Shown: positions 8,457 through 18,300 of the stretch, piece by piece
How positions within the stretch are numbered: position 1 is the stretch's first letter
How the letters are laid out: each line of letters begins with the position of its first letter
Assembly (NCBI RefSeq): GCF_004349055.1
Contig: NZ_SMKX01000015.1
Coordinates: forward strand, 28,536-92,535
From: Kribbella antibiotica
Lineage (GTDB): Bacteria; Actinomycetota; Actinomycetes; Propionibacteriales; Kribbellaceae
Direction: 5' to 3'
Length of the DNA: 64,000 nt
The notes under the pieces: generated by a model
The model's database searches: none
Seen by the model: the letters and a program-made list of their open reading frames with translations, nothing else
What the model was told of the DNA's origin: nothing
Translations under genes and position numbers: made by a program

Positions 8457-9772
8457 CACCAACCATCACCTCCGTCGAGGTTGTGCCGGTGGCCGGGTGC
8501 GACAGCATGCTGCTCAATCTCAGCGGCGCACACGGCCCGTTCTTCACCCGCAATGTAGTGATCGCCACCGACAGTTCCGGAAACACCGGACTCGGCGAGG
8601 TCCCGGGCGGTGCGAAGATCGCAGCCACGATCACCGAGGCTGCCGAACTGCTGGTGGGGCAGGAGATCGCGCGGTATCGCCAGTTGCTGCGGTCGGTGGC
8701 GGATGCCTTTGCCGATCGCGATGCAGGCGGCCGTGGGCTGCAGACGTTCGACCTCAGGACCACGGTTCACGCAGTGACCGGACTCGAGTCGGCGCTTCTC
8801 GACCTCTTCGGCCAGCACCTCGGCGTACCGGTCGCGGAGTTGCTGGGCGACGGGCAGCAGCGCACTCACGTTCCGGTGCTCGGATATCTCTTCTATGTCG
8901 GCGATTCGGGGCGCACCGACCTGCCATATCCGAACGACGCGGCCGACGATCGCTGGTCGCAGCTGCGGCGGCGGGCTGCGCTGACTCCCGAGGCCGTGGT
9001 GGCGCTGGCCGAGGCGGCGCAGGAGCGCTACGGGTTCGCCGACTTCAAGCTGAAGGGCGGGGTGTTCGAGGGCGCGACCGAGATCGCCGCCGTTCGTGCG
9101 CTGGCCGCGAGGTTCCCGCAGGCGCGGATCACGATCGACCCGAACGGCGCCTGGCCGGTTCGCGAAGCCATTGCCTTGTGCAACGGTCTGGACGACGTCC
9201 TGGCCTACGTCGAGGATCCGTGCGGCGCCGAATCCGGATTCTCCGGCCGCGAGACGATGGCCGAATTCCGCCGTACGACGGGGCTTCGCACGGCCACCAA
9301 CATGATCGCGACCGACTGGCGTCAGCTGGCGCACGCGGTGCGTACCGATGCGGTCGACATCCCGCTCGCGGATCCGCACTTCTGGACGATGGCGGGCTCG
9401 GTCCGGGTCGCCCAGCTCTGCAACGACTTCGGGCTGACCTGGGGTTCACACTCCAACAACCACTTCGACATCTCGCTGGCCATGTTCACCCACGTCGGAG
9501 CCGCGGCTCCGGGTGACATCACCGCGCTCGACACGCATTGGATCTGGCAGGACGGCCAGGCCCTCACCACCAACCCGCTACAGATCGTCGACGGACAGAT
9601 CGCCGTACCGGCTACCCCTGGGCTCGGGGTCAATCTGGACCGCGACGCCCTGCAAGCGGCCCACGAGTTGTATCTCAAGCATGGACTCGGTGCGCGCGAC
9701 GATGCGGTCGCCATGCAGTATGTGATCAAGGACTGGGCCTTCGATCCGAAGCGGCCCTGTCTGGTGCGCTGA
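8453..9772 (+). CDS. gudD: Glucarate dehydratase
   Basis: A 439-residue enolase-superfamily enzyme, close in length and motif order to E. coli GudD. It converts D-glucarate (and L-idarate) to 5-dehydro-4-deoxyglucarate. Visible residues are FKLKGG (Lys199/Lys201), DPNGAW (Asp229, Asn231), VEDPCG (Glu254), [10 protein letters not shown] (Asn283), ADPHFWTM (Asp307) and [12 protein letters not shown] (His333). It is translationally coupled to kdgD (ATGA), so product and next enzyme are made together. It is far more GudD-like than the relative at 2337-3587. Confidence 0.95.
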   Translation: MTPTITSVEVVPVAGCDSMLLNLSGAHGPFFTRNVVIATDSSGNTGLGEVPGGAKIAATITEAAELLVGQEIARYRQLLRSVADAFADRDAGGRGLQTFDLRTTVHAVTGLESALLDLFGQHLGVPVAELLGDGQQRTHVPVLGYLFYVGDSGRTDLPYPNDAADDRWSQLRRRAALTPEAVVALAEAAQERYGFADFKLKGGVFEGATEIAAVRALAARFPQARITIDPNGAWPVREAIALCNGLDDVLAYVEDPCGAESGFSGRETMAEFRRTTGLRTATNMIATDWRQLAHAVRTDAVDIPLADPHFWTMAGSVRVAQLCNDFGLTWGSHSNNHFDISLAMFTHVGAAAPGDITALDTHWIWQDGQALTTNPLQIVDGQIAVPATPGLGVNLDRDALQAAHELYLKHGLGARDDAVAMQYVIKDWAFDPKRPCLVR

Positions 9773-9803
9773 TGTTCATCTGTCGTTGACCGAGGAGCCT
9801 TGA

Positions 9804-10889
9804 ATGCGTTGGCAGAAGCCGCTCGCCGCTGCTGTTGTTCTCACTGCACTCACCACCACACTGACCGCATCGGCCATGCCCGGCGCTGCACCGGGTGGAC
9901 CATGCTCGCCTGACGCCCGGTTCCTCGGGTTCAGCGATGCGCTGAACAAGACGTCGTACGACGGGCAACTGGTCTCTGGGTTGTCCGCACTGAACGTGAC
10001 TGGGCCGCATAGTGCGGTCGCGTTGGTCGACAACGTGCTGACGTCGCCGGCACGGGTGTTCACGTTGAAGGTCAGCGGCAAGCCGACCGTGAGTGTTGAC
10101 GGGATGACGATCCTCAAGCGTCCGGACGGGACGCCGTTCAACGCGCAGGACTTCGATGGTGAGGGACTCGTCGTCGAGCGAGGCAACCGGACGATTCTGG
10201 CGACGTCGGAGCGGGAGCCGTCGATTCGGCGGTTCCGGTTGTCCGATGGGCTGCAGATCGGATCTCTGCCGGTGCCAGCACGGTTCCAGGTGGCGCCGGC
10301 CGGTGAGGCGGTGTCGAACGGGACGTTCGAGTCGCTGGTGGCCAGTCGCGACGGGCGGTCGGTGTTTGCGGGCATGGAGGAGCCACTGGCGCCGGACGGC
10401 CGGGATACTGACGACCGCGGGCGGAACCGGATTCTGCACTACACGGGCCGCTCCGGGCATGACTACCGCGTGGCCGCGCAGTACGCGTACAAGACCGACC
10501 CTGGTCTGTCGCTGGTCGAGCTGGCGTGGGTGAGCCCGACCCAGCTGGTCTCGATGGAGCGGACCTTCGTTGCGGGGGTCGGGAACACGATCCGCGTCTT
10601 CACTGTGTCGTTGCGGCACGCAAGCGATGTCAGCAAGCGGGCGTCGCTGGCTGACGCACCGGAGCAGGTGTACGTGAAGAAGAAGCTCCTGTTCGACCTG
10701 GTGAACTGCCCACCGTCCGGTGCGACGGCTCTGCAGCCGCAGCCGAACCCGTTGCTGGACAACGTCGAGGCGCTGGCGCTGGGCGGCTACCTGCCGGGTG
10801 GGCGGCGGCAGCTGTACCTGCTGTCGGACGACAACAACGGCAAGCTGCAGATCACGCGGTTCTACTCGTTGGCCGTTGACCTGCACTAA
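9804..10889 (+). CDS. Secreted esterase-like activity of phytase family protein
   Basis: A 361-residue exported protein. A Sec signal peptide (about residues 1-28, ending near TASAMPG) is followed by a beta-propeller-like domain. The domain contains the FDGEGLVV, SEREPSIRRF, GNGTFESL-like and DNVEALALG segments seen in the 'esterase-like activity of phytase' family. Ordinary substrates are uncertain; the family is linked to phosphate-ester hydrolysis outside the cell. The start has GGAG 9 nt upstream. It follows gudD by 31 nt on the same strand but appears functionally unrelated. Frequent CGG/GGG codons resemble its neighbours, so there is no sign of transfer. Confidence 0.8.
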   Translation: MRWQKPLAAAVVLTALTTTLTASAMPGAAPGGPCSPDARFLGFSDALNKTSYDGQLVSGLSALNVTGPHSAVALVDNVLTSPARVFTLKVSGKPTVSVDGMTILKRPDGTPFNAQDFDGEGLVVERGNRTILATSEREPSIRRFRLSDGLQIGSLPVPARFQVAPAGEAVSNGTFESLVASRDGRSVFAGMEEPLAPDGRDTDDRGRNRILHYTGRSGHDYRVAAQYAYKTDPGLSLVELAWVSPTQLVSMERTFVAGVGNTIRVFTVSLRHASDVSKRASLADAPEQVYVKKKLLFDLVNCPPSGATALQPQPNPLLDNVEALALGGYLPGGRRQLYLLSDDNNGKLQITRFYSLAVDLH

Positions 10890-10897
10890 GCAACACT

Positions 10898-11812
10898 GTG
10901 CGTATGCGCGTGATTGTGGTGGGTGCCGGTGTCATCGGGCTGACGTGTGCCGTCAGGCTGGCCGAGAGTGGCTATGAAGTAGCAGTGCTTGCCCGGGACC
11001 TGCCACTGGAGACGACGTCTTCGGTGGCAGGAGCCATCTGGGGTCCGTACCTGGCTGAGCCGGCGGACCGCGTGGCTCAGTGGGCCAGGACGTCGTACGA
11101 CGAGTTCACCAAGCTGGCCGAGAGTGAGCCGTCGGTGCAGTTGCGGCACGGGCGCTCGTTGCTGGTGGAACAGACACCGAATCCGGCTTGGGCCGACGCA
11201 CTGCCTGATCTGACCCGGGTTGCATCGCCGCCAGTGGGATTCGCGGACGGATGGGCGTTCACGGCGCCGGTAGTGGAGATGCCGAAGTACCTGCCGGCGT
11301 TGGTGAAACGACTCGAGAACGCCGGCGGCACGCTGACCCGCGCAGCCCTGTCCGGCCTGCCCAGTACGGCGGACCTAGTCGTGAACTGCACTGGTCTCGG
11401 GGCTCGGTTGACCGCGGCCGATCCGACCGTGACGCCAGTGCGCGGCCAGGTGCTGAGTGTGGCGCAGTGCGGGCTGTCCGAGTGGCTCATCGCGGACCAG
11501 CCGGACTCCACGACCTTTGTCATCCCGCGGTCTCAGGACGTGATCGTCGGCGGCACGAGCGAGCCGGGTGACTGGAACCTGGCTGCTGACCCGGCGACCA
11601 GTAAGGCGATCCTCGACCGGGCCTCCGAACTGGTCCCACAATTGCGCAAGGCAACAGTTCTGCGGGCGCGCGTTGGTCTGCGGCCGAGCCGGCCACAGAT
11701 CCGTTGCGAGCTGGTAGACAAGGTCATCCATTGCTACGGCCACGGCGGCTCGGGCGTCACCTTGTCCTGGGGCTGCGCCGACGAGGTTCTGGCGTTGACC
11801 AATGGCCTCTGA
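10898..11812 (+). CDS. FAD-dependent D-amino-acid oxidase
   Basis: A 304-residue flavoprotein. The N-terminal Rossmann motif VVGAGVIGL binds FAD. The C-terminus has GLRPSRPQIRCE and CYGHGGSGVTLSWGCADE, matching the DAO family substrate-arginine and flavin-contact motifs. It oxidatively deaminates D-amino acids to 2-oxo acids, ammonia and hydrogen peroxide. Either GTG 10898 or ATG 10904 may be used; no Shine-Dalgarno distinguishes them. The 3' end overlaps the homocysteine methyltransferase start by 11 nt, suggesting a two-gene unit for amino-acid metabolism. Confidence 0.87.
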   Translation: MRMRVIVVGAGVIGLTCAVRLAESGYEVAVLARDLPLETTSSVAGAIWGPYLAEPADRVAQWARTSYDEFTKLAESEPSVQLRHGRSLLVEQTPNPAWADALPDLTRVASPPVGFADGWAFTAPVVEMPKYLPALVKRLENAGGTLTRAALSGLPSTADLVVNCTGLGARLTAADPTVTPVRGQVLSVAQCGLSEWLIADQPDSTTFVIPRSQDVIVGGTSEPGDWNLAADPATSKAILDRASELVPQLRKATVLRARVGLRPSRPQIRCELVDKVIHCYGHGGSGVTLSWGCADEVLALTNGL

Positions 11813-12680
11813 GTCAGTGCACTCCGAGAAGGGGATCGTCCTCGACGGCGGACTGTCGAACGCGCTCGAGGACCGCGGCCATGACCTGTCCGATGCCTTG
11901 TGGTCGGCCCGGTTGCTGAAGGACGCCCCGGAGGAGATCGCCGCCGTCCACCGGGCGTACTTCAAGGCCGGTGCGATGGTTGCGACGACCGCCAGCTACC
12001 AGGCGAGCGTCGCCGGCTTCGCACAGGCCGGCGTAGGGGTCGCGGAGGCCGAGCGGCTGATCACGTCCAGCGTGCGCATCGCCCGGGAGGTCCGGGACGA
12101 GTTCGGCGGCGACCGGCTGGTCGCTGCGTCGGTCGGACCGTACGGCGCGATCCTTGCCGACGGCTCCGAGTACCGCGGCCGGTACGGCGTCAGCGCCGCC
12201 GCACTGCGCGATTTCCACGGACCGCGGCTGGAGTTGCTGATCGGCGCCGGACCCGACCTGCTCGCCATCGAGACAATTCCCGATGTCGACGAGGCCGAGG
12301 TGCTGGTCCAACTGCTGCAGGAGCTCGACTTCCCGGCCTGGCTCTCGTACAGCGCCGCTGACGGTCAGACCCGTGCTGGTCAGCCACTGTCCGCTGCCTT
12401 TGCGCTCGCCACGATCGACCAGGTGGTTGCCGTGGGCCTCAACTGTTGTGCACCAGAGGAGGTGGCTCCGGCCATCGCGCTCGCAACCAAACCAGCTGTC
12501 GTCTACCCGAACAGCGGTGAGACCTGGGATGCCGGCACCCGCAGTTGGACCGGCTCATCGGCAACTCTCACCAACCTCGCCCCGGCCTGGGCCGCTGCCG
12601 GGGCTGCCTACATCGGCGGCTGCTGCCGGGTCGGTCCGGACGACATCCGGGTCTTGGCCTCCGCGCTCTCAGACGTCTAG
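11802..12680 (+). CDS. mmuM: Homocysteine S-methyltransferase
   Basis: A 292-residue single-domain zinc methyltransferase (MmuM/betaine-homocysteine type). The zinc-ligand cysteines lie in GLNCCAPEE and in the C-terminal GGCCRVGPDDI motif; the LDGGLSNALE start and the NSGETWD segment are typical. It transfers a methyl group, probably from S-methylmethionine or S-adenosylmethionine, to homocysteine to give methionine. ATG 11802 lies inside the end of the oxidase gene. Its 3' end overlaps the convergent MocR gene by 12 nt. Confidence 0.88.
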   Translation: MASESVHSEKGIVLDGGLSNALEDRGHDLSDALWSARLLKDAPEEIAAVHRAYFKAGAMVATTASYQASVAGFAQAGVGVAEAERLITSSVRIAREVRDEFGGDRLVAASVGPYGAILADGSEYRGRYGVSAAALRDFHGPRLELLIGAGPDLLAIETIPDVDEAEVLVQLLQELDFPAWLSYSAADGQTRAGQPLSAAFALATIDQVVAVGLNCCAPEEVAPAIALATKPAVVYPNSGETWDAGTRSWTGSSATLTNLAPAWAAAGAAYIGGCCRVGPDDIRVLASALSDV

Positions 12681-14060
12681 GACTTGGCAGAGCAGATCGA
12701 GCGCTCCTGGGTAGGCGTGGTCGGGTGGGGTGCCGTAGCCGACGATGACGGCTTGGCGGGTGGCTGGGGTCGGGGCGAAGTGGTAGGTGCTCATGCTGGC
12801 CAGGCCCAAGCCCTGACGGGCGGCGCGTTCGACGATGTCCTCGGCATCACCCGGTACGTCGAGTAGGACGTGCATGCCGGCGGCGATACCGGCCACCTGG
12901 ACGTTCGGTGCGCGTTCGGCGAGCAGTTCGACCAGGCGGTCGCGGCGACGGCGGTAGTGCAGGCGTGAGCGCCGTACGTGGCGGTCGTAGTGGCCGGAAG
13001 CGATGAACTCGGCCAGGACCAGCTGTTCGAGAGTGGCGGTCTGGTAGTCGGCGACTCGCTTGACCTCGATCATCGGCTCGAGCAGGTGCTGCGGGAGGAC
13101 CATCCACGCGAGGCGGACACCCGGGGCGAGGCTCTTGCTGGCGGTGCCGGTGTAAACGACTCGCTCCGGGTCCAGCGCCTGGAGCGCTCCAACGGACTGG
13201 CGGTCGTAGCGGAACTCCCCGTCGTAGTCGTCCTCGATCAGTACCCCGCCCGACTTCGCCGCCCACTCCACAGCCGCCGTACGGCGCTCTGGGGAGAGAG
13301 GGACACCTGTCGGCATCTGGTGTGCCGGAGTGAGCAGTGCGGCTTGGCCGGTCAGATGCGACACGTCAGCGCCGTACTCGTCGAGTGGGAGCGGGACTGG
13401 TTCCAGACCGCGGGCGCGGATGACGTCGCGGTGGAGGTGGTAGCCGAACTCCTCCGTCGAGACCGTCGTCCCACCGAGGTTGCGGATTGCTTCGCAGAGC
13501 AGGCTGAGGGCCTGGACGTAGCCGGAGCAGATCAGGATGCGTTCGGGGTCGGCGCGGACTCCGCGGGCGCGGGCCAGGTAGTCGGCGAGGGTGCGGCGGA
13601 GCTCGATCCGGCCGCGGGGGTCGCCGAGGCCGAACGCCTCGTTCGGTGCGGCCGGCCAAGCCTTCCGGGCGGCGGCCAGCCACTCACCGCGCGGGAACGT
13701 GGAGACATCGGGTGAGCCGGGGGTCAGGTCGTAGCGGAAGGTGCGGACCGGTGCGATGGTCGTGCCCGGCGGCGGCGAGGTGTTGGCGCGGCTGGCGACG
13801 ACTGTGCCCGAGCCCTGGCGGGCCGTCAGCCAGCCCTCAGCGACCAGCTGACCGTAGGCGTCAGCGACCGTGTTGCGGGCGATACCGAGGTCCTTGGCGA
13901 GTGAGCGGGACGACGGCAAGCGGGTGCCCGCGGGCAGCCGGCCGCTCCGGATCGAGGCGTGCAGCGCCAGCACGAGGTCGTTGCGGCCGCGTGAGGCCGC
14001 AAGGTCGAGATGCAGGTCAGCACCCGAGATCGCTGCCGAATTGGCCCCTGGATCTTCCAT
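12669..14060 (-). CDS. MocR-type regulator: GntR winged helix fused to an aminotransferase-like domain
   Basis: A 463-residue regulator. The GntR winged helix (residues about 20-90, with LPSSRSLAKDLGIARNTV) is linked to a fold-type-I aminotransferase domain (about 110-460). The PLP-binding Lys309 lies in TASKSLAPGVR, with Asp278 in EDDYDGEF. Such proteins sense PLP or amino-acid derivatives; PdxR, GabR and TauR are members. ATG 14060 sits inside a perfect palindrome (14054-14065). It is divergent from the AhpD-like gene with a 46 bp gap that holds a PdxR-like motif, so it probably regulates that gene and itself. Confidence 0.9.
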   Translation of the reverse strand: MEDPGANSAAISGADLHLDLAASRGRNDLVLALHASIRSGRLPAGTRLPSSRSLAKDLGIARNTVADAYGQLVAEGWLTARQGSGTVVASRANTSPPPGTTIAPVRTFRYDLTPGSPDVSTFPRGEWLAAARKAWPAAPNEAFGLGDPRGRIELRRTLADYLARARGVRADPERILICSGYVQALSLLCEAIRNLGGTTVSTEEFGYHLHRDVIRARGLEPVPLPLDEYGADVSHLTGQAALLTPAHQMPTGVPLSPERRTAAVEWAAKSGGVLIEDDYDGEFRYDRQSVGALQALDPERVVYTGTASKSLAPGVRLAWMVLPQHLLEPMIEVKRVADYQTATLEQLVLAEFIASGHYDRHVRRSRLHYRRRRDRLVELLAERAPNVQVAGIAAGMHVLLDVPGDAEDIVERAARQGLGLASMSTYHFAPTPATRQAVIVGYGTPPDHAYPGALDLLCQVLDV

Positions 14061-14075
14061 GGAAGTGGACCATAC
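14054..14075. promoter_or_regulatory. Candidate MocR operator between the divergent genes
   Basis: Two elements sit together: the perfect palindrome CTTCCATGGAAG (14054-14065), which spans the MocR start codon, and GAAGTGGACCATA (14063-14075). The second resembles the AAAGTGG-type motif I recall for corynebacterial PdxR. It also overlaps the presumed MocR -10 (TATGGT on the minus strand, 14069-14074), compatible with autorepression and with activation of the plus-strand gene. Confidence 0.5.
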
Positions 14076-14094
14076 ACCTGGGCCGATCCCCGCC

Positions 14095-14100
14095 TAGATT
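14095..14100 (+). promoter_or_regulatory. Leaderless -10 element of the AhpD-like gene
   Basis: TAGATT is followed by exactly 6 nt and then ATG 14107, with no Shine-Dalgarno. This fits a leaderless transcript. Confidence 0.5.
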
Positions 14101-14106
14101 GAAGAC

Positions 14107-14568
14107 ATGAGCACAACGACCACCCGACGAGTGAAGCTGGCCTCCGTGGCCCCCGAGTTCTACCAGGCCCTGATCGCGCTGGACGAGACCGCCGGCGTCG
14201 GCTTCGACGACAACTTCGCGAACCTGATCCGGGTCCACGCCTCGCAGCTGAACGGCTGCGCCTACTGCACCGACATGCACAGCCTCGACTACCTGCACGG
14301 CGAGGGCCCGCAGCAGAAGCTGAACCTGCTGCCGGTCTGGCGTGAGTCCCGCAATCTGTTCACCGAACAGGAGCAGGCTGCACTGGAGTTGACCGAAGCG
14401 ATCACCTTGATCAACACGGATCATGTTCCCGACGCGGTCTACGAGCTGGCAGCGCAGCACTTCGACGAGAAGGAGCTGTCCCAGTTGATCGCCTTGATCA
14501 TCATGATCAACGCGTGGAACCGGGTCGGCATCACCGGCAAGATGGCGCCGGGACACTACAAGCCATGA
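14107..14568 (+). CDS. Carboxymuconolactone decarboxylase/AhpD-like peroxidase family protein
   Basis: A 153-residue all-helical protein. The catalytic thiol motif C-x2-C-x3-H is present (Cys51, Cys54, His58, in NGCAYCTDMH), as in AhpD-type alkylhydroperoxidases. It probably reduces peroxides or acts as a disulfide relay in the cytoplasm; the true substrate cannot be told from sequence. It is the first gene of a two-gene unit, overlapping the next start (ATGA), and lies behind a leaderless promoter beside a MocR gene. Confidence 0.85.
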   Translation: MSTTTTRRVKLASVAPEFYQALIALDETAGVGFDDNFANLIRVHASQLNGCAYCTDMHSLDYLHGEGPQQKLNLLPVWRESRNLFTEQEQAALELTEAITLINTDHVPDAVYELAAQHFDEKELSQLIALIIMINAWNRVGITGKMAPGHYKP

Positions 14569-15266
14569 CTGCTGAAGCCTTCCGGGCCCGGCACCACGCC
14601 GGGCCCCCGCTGATCCTGCCGAACGCCTGGGACCCGGTCAGCGCCCGCATCATCGCTGCCGGCGGCGCACCGGCCATCGCGACCAGCAGCGGCGCGATGG
14701 CTCGCGTCCTCGGGTACGACGACGGTCAGCTGACTCCGGCTGCGGAGATGCTGACAGCGGTCGCGCGGATCGCCCGAGCGGTCGACGTACCGGTGACTGC
14801 GGACATGGAGGCCGGGTACGGTCTGCCGGCCAAGGAGTTCGCAGAGCGACTGCTGGAGACCGGTGCGGTCGGTTGCAACCTCGAAGACTCACTGGACAGC
14901 AAGCTGGTGGACCCTGCGGAGTTTGCTGACTACCTGGCTGAGGTGCGCGCGACTGCGGGTGCTGACCTGGTGATCAACGCCCGCGTCGACACCTTCCTCT
15001 TCAACGGCACACCTGCCGATGCTGTTGCTCGCGGGCGCGTCTATCGGCGGGCCGGTGCGGACTGCATCTATCCGATCTTCGCACCGATCGAGGTACTGCC
15101 TGAGCTGGTCGCTGAGATCGGCGGTCCGATCAACGCGCACGCATCACCCGGCGGGCCGACCCCTGCTGAGCTGATCGCAGCCGGCGCCCACCGCATCTCT
15201 TACGGCACCAGTGTGCACACGCATCTGATGGACTCGCTGCAAAAGCTCTTGCCGAGCCTGCAGTGA
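14565..15266 (+). CDS. Isocitrate lyase/phosphoenolpyruvate mutase family protein
   Basis: A 233-residue TIM-barrel protein. The superfamily motifs are TADMEAGYG (metal-binding acidic cluster), NLEDS and INARVDTF. The KKCGH-type catalytic cysteine loop of true isocitrate and methylisocitrate lyases is absent, so it is likely a small oxaloacetate- or oxalate-type C-C/P-C lyase or mutase of unknown substrate. ATG 14565 overlaps the previous stop. Coupling with an AhpD-like protein under a MocR regulator is a recurring arrangement whose role I cannot name. Confidence 0.8.
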   Translation: MTAEAFRARHHAGPPLILPNAWDPVSARIIAAGGAPAIATSSGAMARVLGYDDGQLTPAAEMLTAVARIARAVDVPVTADMEAGYGLPAKEFAERLLETGAVGCNLEDSLDSKLVDPAEFADYLAEVRATAGADLVINARVDTFLFNGTPADAVARGRVYRRAGADCIYPIFAPIEVLPELVAEIGGPINAHASPGGPTPAELIAAGAHRISYGTSVHTHLMDSLQKLLPSLQ

Positions 15267-15300
15267 AACAGGGTGGGCCGTTGCAGCGGCCCACCCTGTT
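15267..15300. terminator. Bidirectional hairpin terminator
   Basis: A perfect 14-bp stem is formed by AACAGGGTGGGCCG (15267-15280) and its complement (15287-15300), with a 6-nt loop TTGCAG. It lies between the convergent PEP-mutase-like stop (15266) and the RHS stop (15309). The AA and TT ends of the stem supply short U-tracts in both directions. Confidence 0.85.
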
Positions 15301-15308
15301 CTGTTAGA

Positions 15309-18300
15309 TCACCACCACTTCTTCTTGCGGCCGTGGTAGGCGATCACGCCACCGACACAGCCACCGACACCCCAGCGCCAGCCCTTCTTCTTCAGCCCCT
15401 TCCAGCCGTTCTTGATGGTGTCGACGGTCAGGACGCCGAACGCTCCGCCGAAGCAGGCGCGGACGTAGCGGTTGCGGGTCACCTTGCGGACGTACTTGAA
15501 GCGGTTGAAGTACTTCCCCCAGCCCTTGAGGATCTTCTTCGTCGTCTTGTAGTGGCAGTAGGGCGTCCAACACCATTTGCCCCGCTTGCCGTCCAGGTCG
15601 GTGCCGTTGACCGGGTCGGCACAGGTGTACTCGTAGTCGTTGCAGCTGCCGCCGTACACCGGGTCCACCTGCAGGAAGCGGCCGGTGACCGGGTTGTAGA
15701 GGCGCACACCCATCAGCACGATGCCGGCCGGGGCGTCCGCAGCCCGCTGCTGCGCACCGAGCCAGCCGTACCGCTGCTTGCCGACTGTCTCGGAGTCGCC
15801 AGGCAGGCCGTACTCGGAGACCTGGCTGGTGGTGGACAGTCCTTCCTCGCCGGCGTGGATGGTGGCCACGATGTCGCCGGACAGGTCGCTCACCTGCCAC
15901 TCAGCCACCGCGGAGTCGCTGTCGACCACTGCGGTCATGCCACTGAGGCCCTGTACGACGCGAGTCCAGCGGTCCGGTCCTTCCTGCGTCCAGACCGGAC
16001 TGTCCTCGTCGTCCTCGTAGTGGTTGACGTTCTGCACGGCCGCACCGGTCGCATTGTCGAACCAGGACCGGATCCGCTCCCCCATCACGTCGATGGTGTA
16101 GTCGGTGGTCCGTCCGCCCTGGGTGATCGTGTCGACCAAGTCATCGGCGTGGTAGGTCGCGGTGAGGTTGCCCGCGGCCGGCGTACCGGTGTCGACGGCA
16201 GGCACGGTCGTCGTACGTCCCAGAGCGTCGTACACGTAGCCGGCGTTGGTGACCCGGCTGGCCGCGTCGTACGTCCAGGACTTGGAGCCGGCCGGCGTGG
16301 TGGTCTGGCACCTGCCGTCCGCCGCCGGTGCGTACTCCTTCACGTCATTGCGGTCAGTGGCCGTGCTGAAGCCGTAGACACGACTGACGCACTGCTCGCC
16401 GACCACTTCCTCAACCTTGGTGACGCGGCCAACCTTGTCCTGCGTGTAGACCTCGCTGGACAACGTCGAGACCCGCTTGCCGGTTTGGCCCTGACCGGAG
16501 CTCGTCAGCACCTCCCGGAACAGCGTGCAGTCCACCGCGGCACACCCTGGCTTGCTGTAGGTGATGCCGGACTTCTTGCCGCCGGGATCGTAGGTGGTGT
16601 CGACCTTGACGCCGTTCGGCCAGGTCTCGGTGATCAGTTGACCGTCGGCGTTGTAGTCGCCGGTGTAGTTACCGGCCTGGTTGTCGGTGACGGACGTCAG
16701 CAGACCACGGAAGTCGTAGCCGTACGTGCGGTTGCCCTTGCCGTCGCTGCTGGTGGCCTTCCGGCCGAGCAGGTCGTAGGTGGTTGTCGACAAGTTGCCA
16801 TCGGCATCCTTGTACGACGTGGGCCGGCCGAGCGTGTCGTAGGTGCGGACCACCTCGGACACGACCGTCCCGTTGACCACCGACTGCGTGCGGAGGACGT
16901 CACCGGTTGCAGCGTCGTACACGTTGCGCTTGACCGGCGGCGTGCTGCCGAGACCGGCTGCTGCGACCACACTGGTCTCCAGCACCCGCCCCGCGGCGTC
17001 GTACGTGGTGGTGTTGGTCCGGAGCACACCAGCGCTGGTCTTCTCGGTCTGCACACGCTCCTGGTTGTAGATGTCGTACGTCGTGACAAGGGCCGCCAGT
17101 TCGGCACCCGTTGCGGGCTGTCCGCCCGGCTGCACCCGGCACGGCAGGTTCGCCCACTCGGGTCGCAGGTCACATTCGGCGTACCCGGAACCGGAGGTGG
17201 CGCGGTAGTTGATCGTCTTGCGGGTCGCCGGGGTGTTGGTGCTCGTCCCGCCGGACGGCTGCGTGGTGGCGGTCTGCAGGCCTGTCACCGGGTCCAGCGT
17301 GGTGCGTGTCGCCTGCCCGAGGCCACCGGGGTCGACGGTGACCACGGTCGGCTGGCGCAAGGACCAGTTGTAGGCGGTGGTCGTCGACCGCTTGTCGGCC
17401 TCGACCGTCGTACCGCCGGTGCCCCAGACTCGGACCTGGGCGTCTTCGGTGGTGACCAGGTTGTAGGGACCACCGCTGGTCGGTGCGCCCTGGTCGTAGG
17501 AGCTGCGCGTCAGCGCACGGCCCTTGGTGAGCGTGCCATCGTCCAGCCGTACGTCGGACTCCGGCGCGAGCGCCGTCTCCAGCCGTACTCCGTCGAGCGA
17601 GTACGTGTTGATGGTCGAGTAGTTCTGGGCGAGCGACTGCTCGGCCGTCTCGTTGTCACTCGGCGACTGGTTGAGCGCCCGGGCCCGGTTCGCCGCAGTG
17701 AGCTTGCGGGCCTCGTTACCGAAGCCGTCGTACCAGCTGGCAGAGATCGCGCCACCCGGCTCGGCCTCGTTCACCGCGCGTCCGTTGGCATCCAGGTAGC
17801 TCACGGTGGCCCGCTGGTAGTCGGAACCGTTGGGCTGCTGGTCTGCCGGGAAGACAGCGGTTGCGTCGGTCGGTGCCTCCGGCTGTCCCCAGCGCTTGGT
17901 CTGCGTCGGCGACAGGTCGTACGGCGCAGTCAGCGGCACCTTGTAGACCACGGTTTCGGTGGCCGCCGCCCGGGTTACCTTCTGCAGGCGTCCCGCACCG
18001 GGGTCATTGGCGGTGGTGACGTAGGCGAGCTGCCAAGGCTCCTGCCCGGCTGGCTTCACCGACGCCAGTACGCCGTCGGCCTGGTAGCTGTAGGTCTCTT
18101 GAGCACTCGTGCCGATCCGCGGGTCCCAAGTCGCCCGAAGCCGTCCGGTCGAGTCATAGCTGTACTGACGCATCGGAACAGTTCGCAGCGCCGGCGTGGC
18201 GAGGTCAGGATCCCAAGCAGTGAAGGAGACCTGCTTCACCCGGCCGATGTAGTCGCCGAGCGTGCTACCGGTCGCCGTGGTGGCAGTGGCGTAGCTGAAG

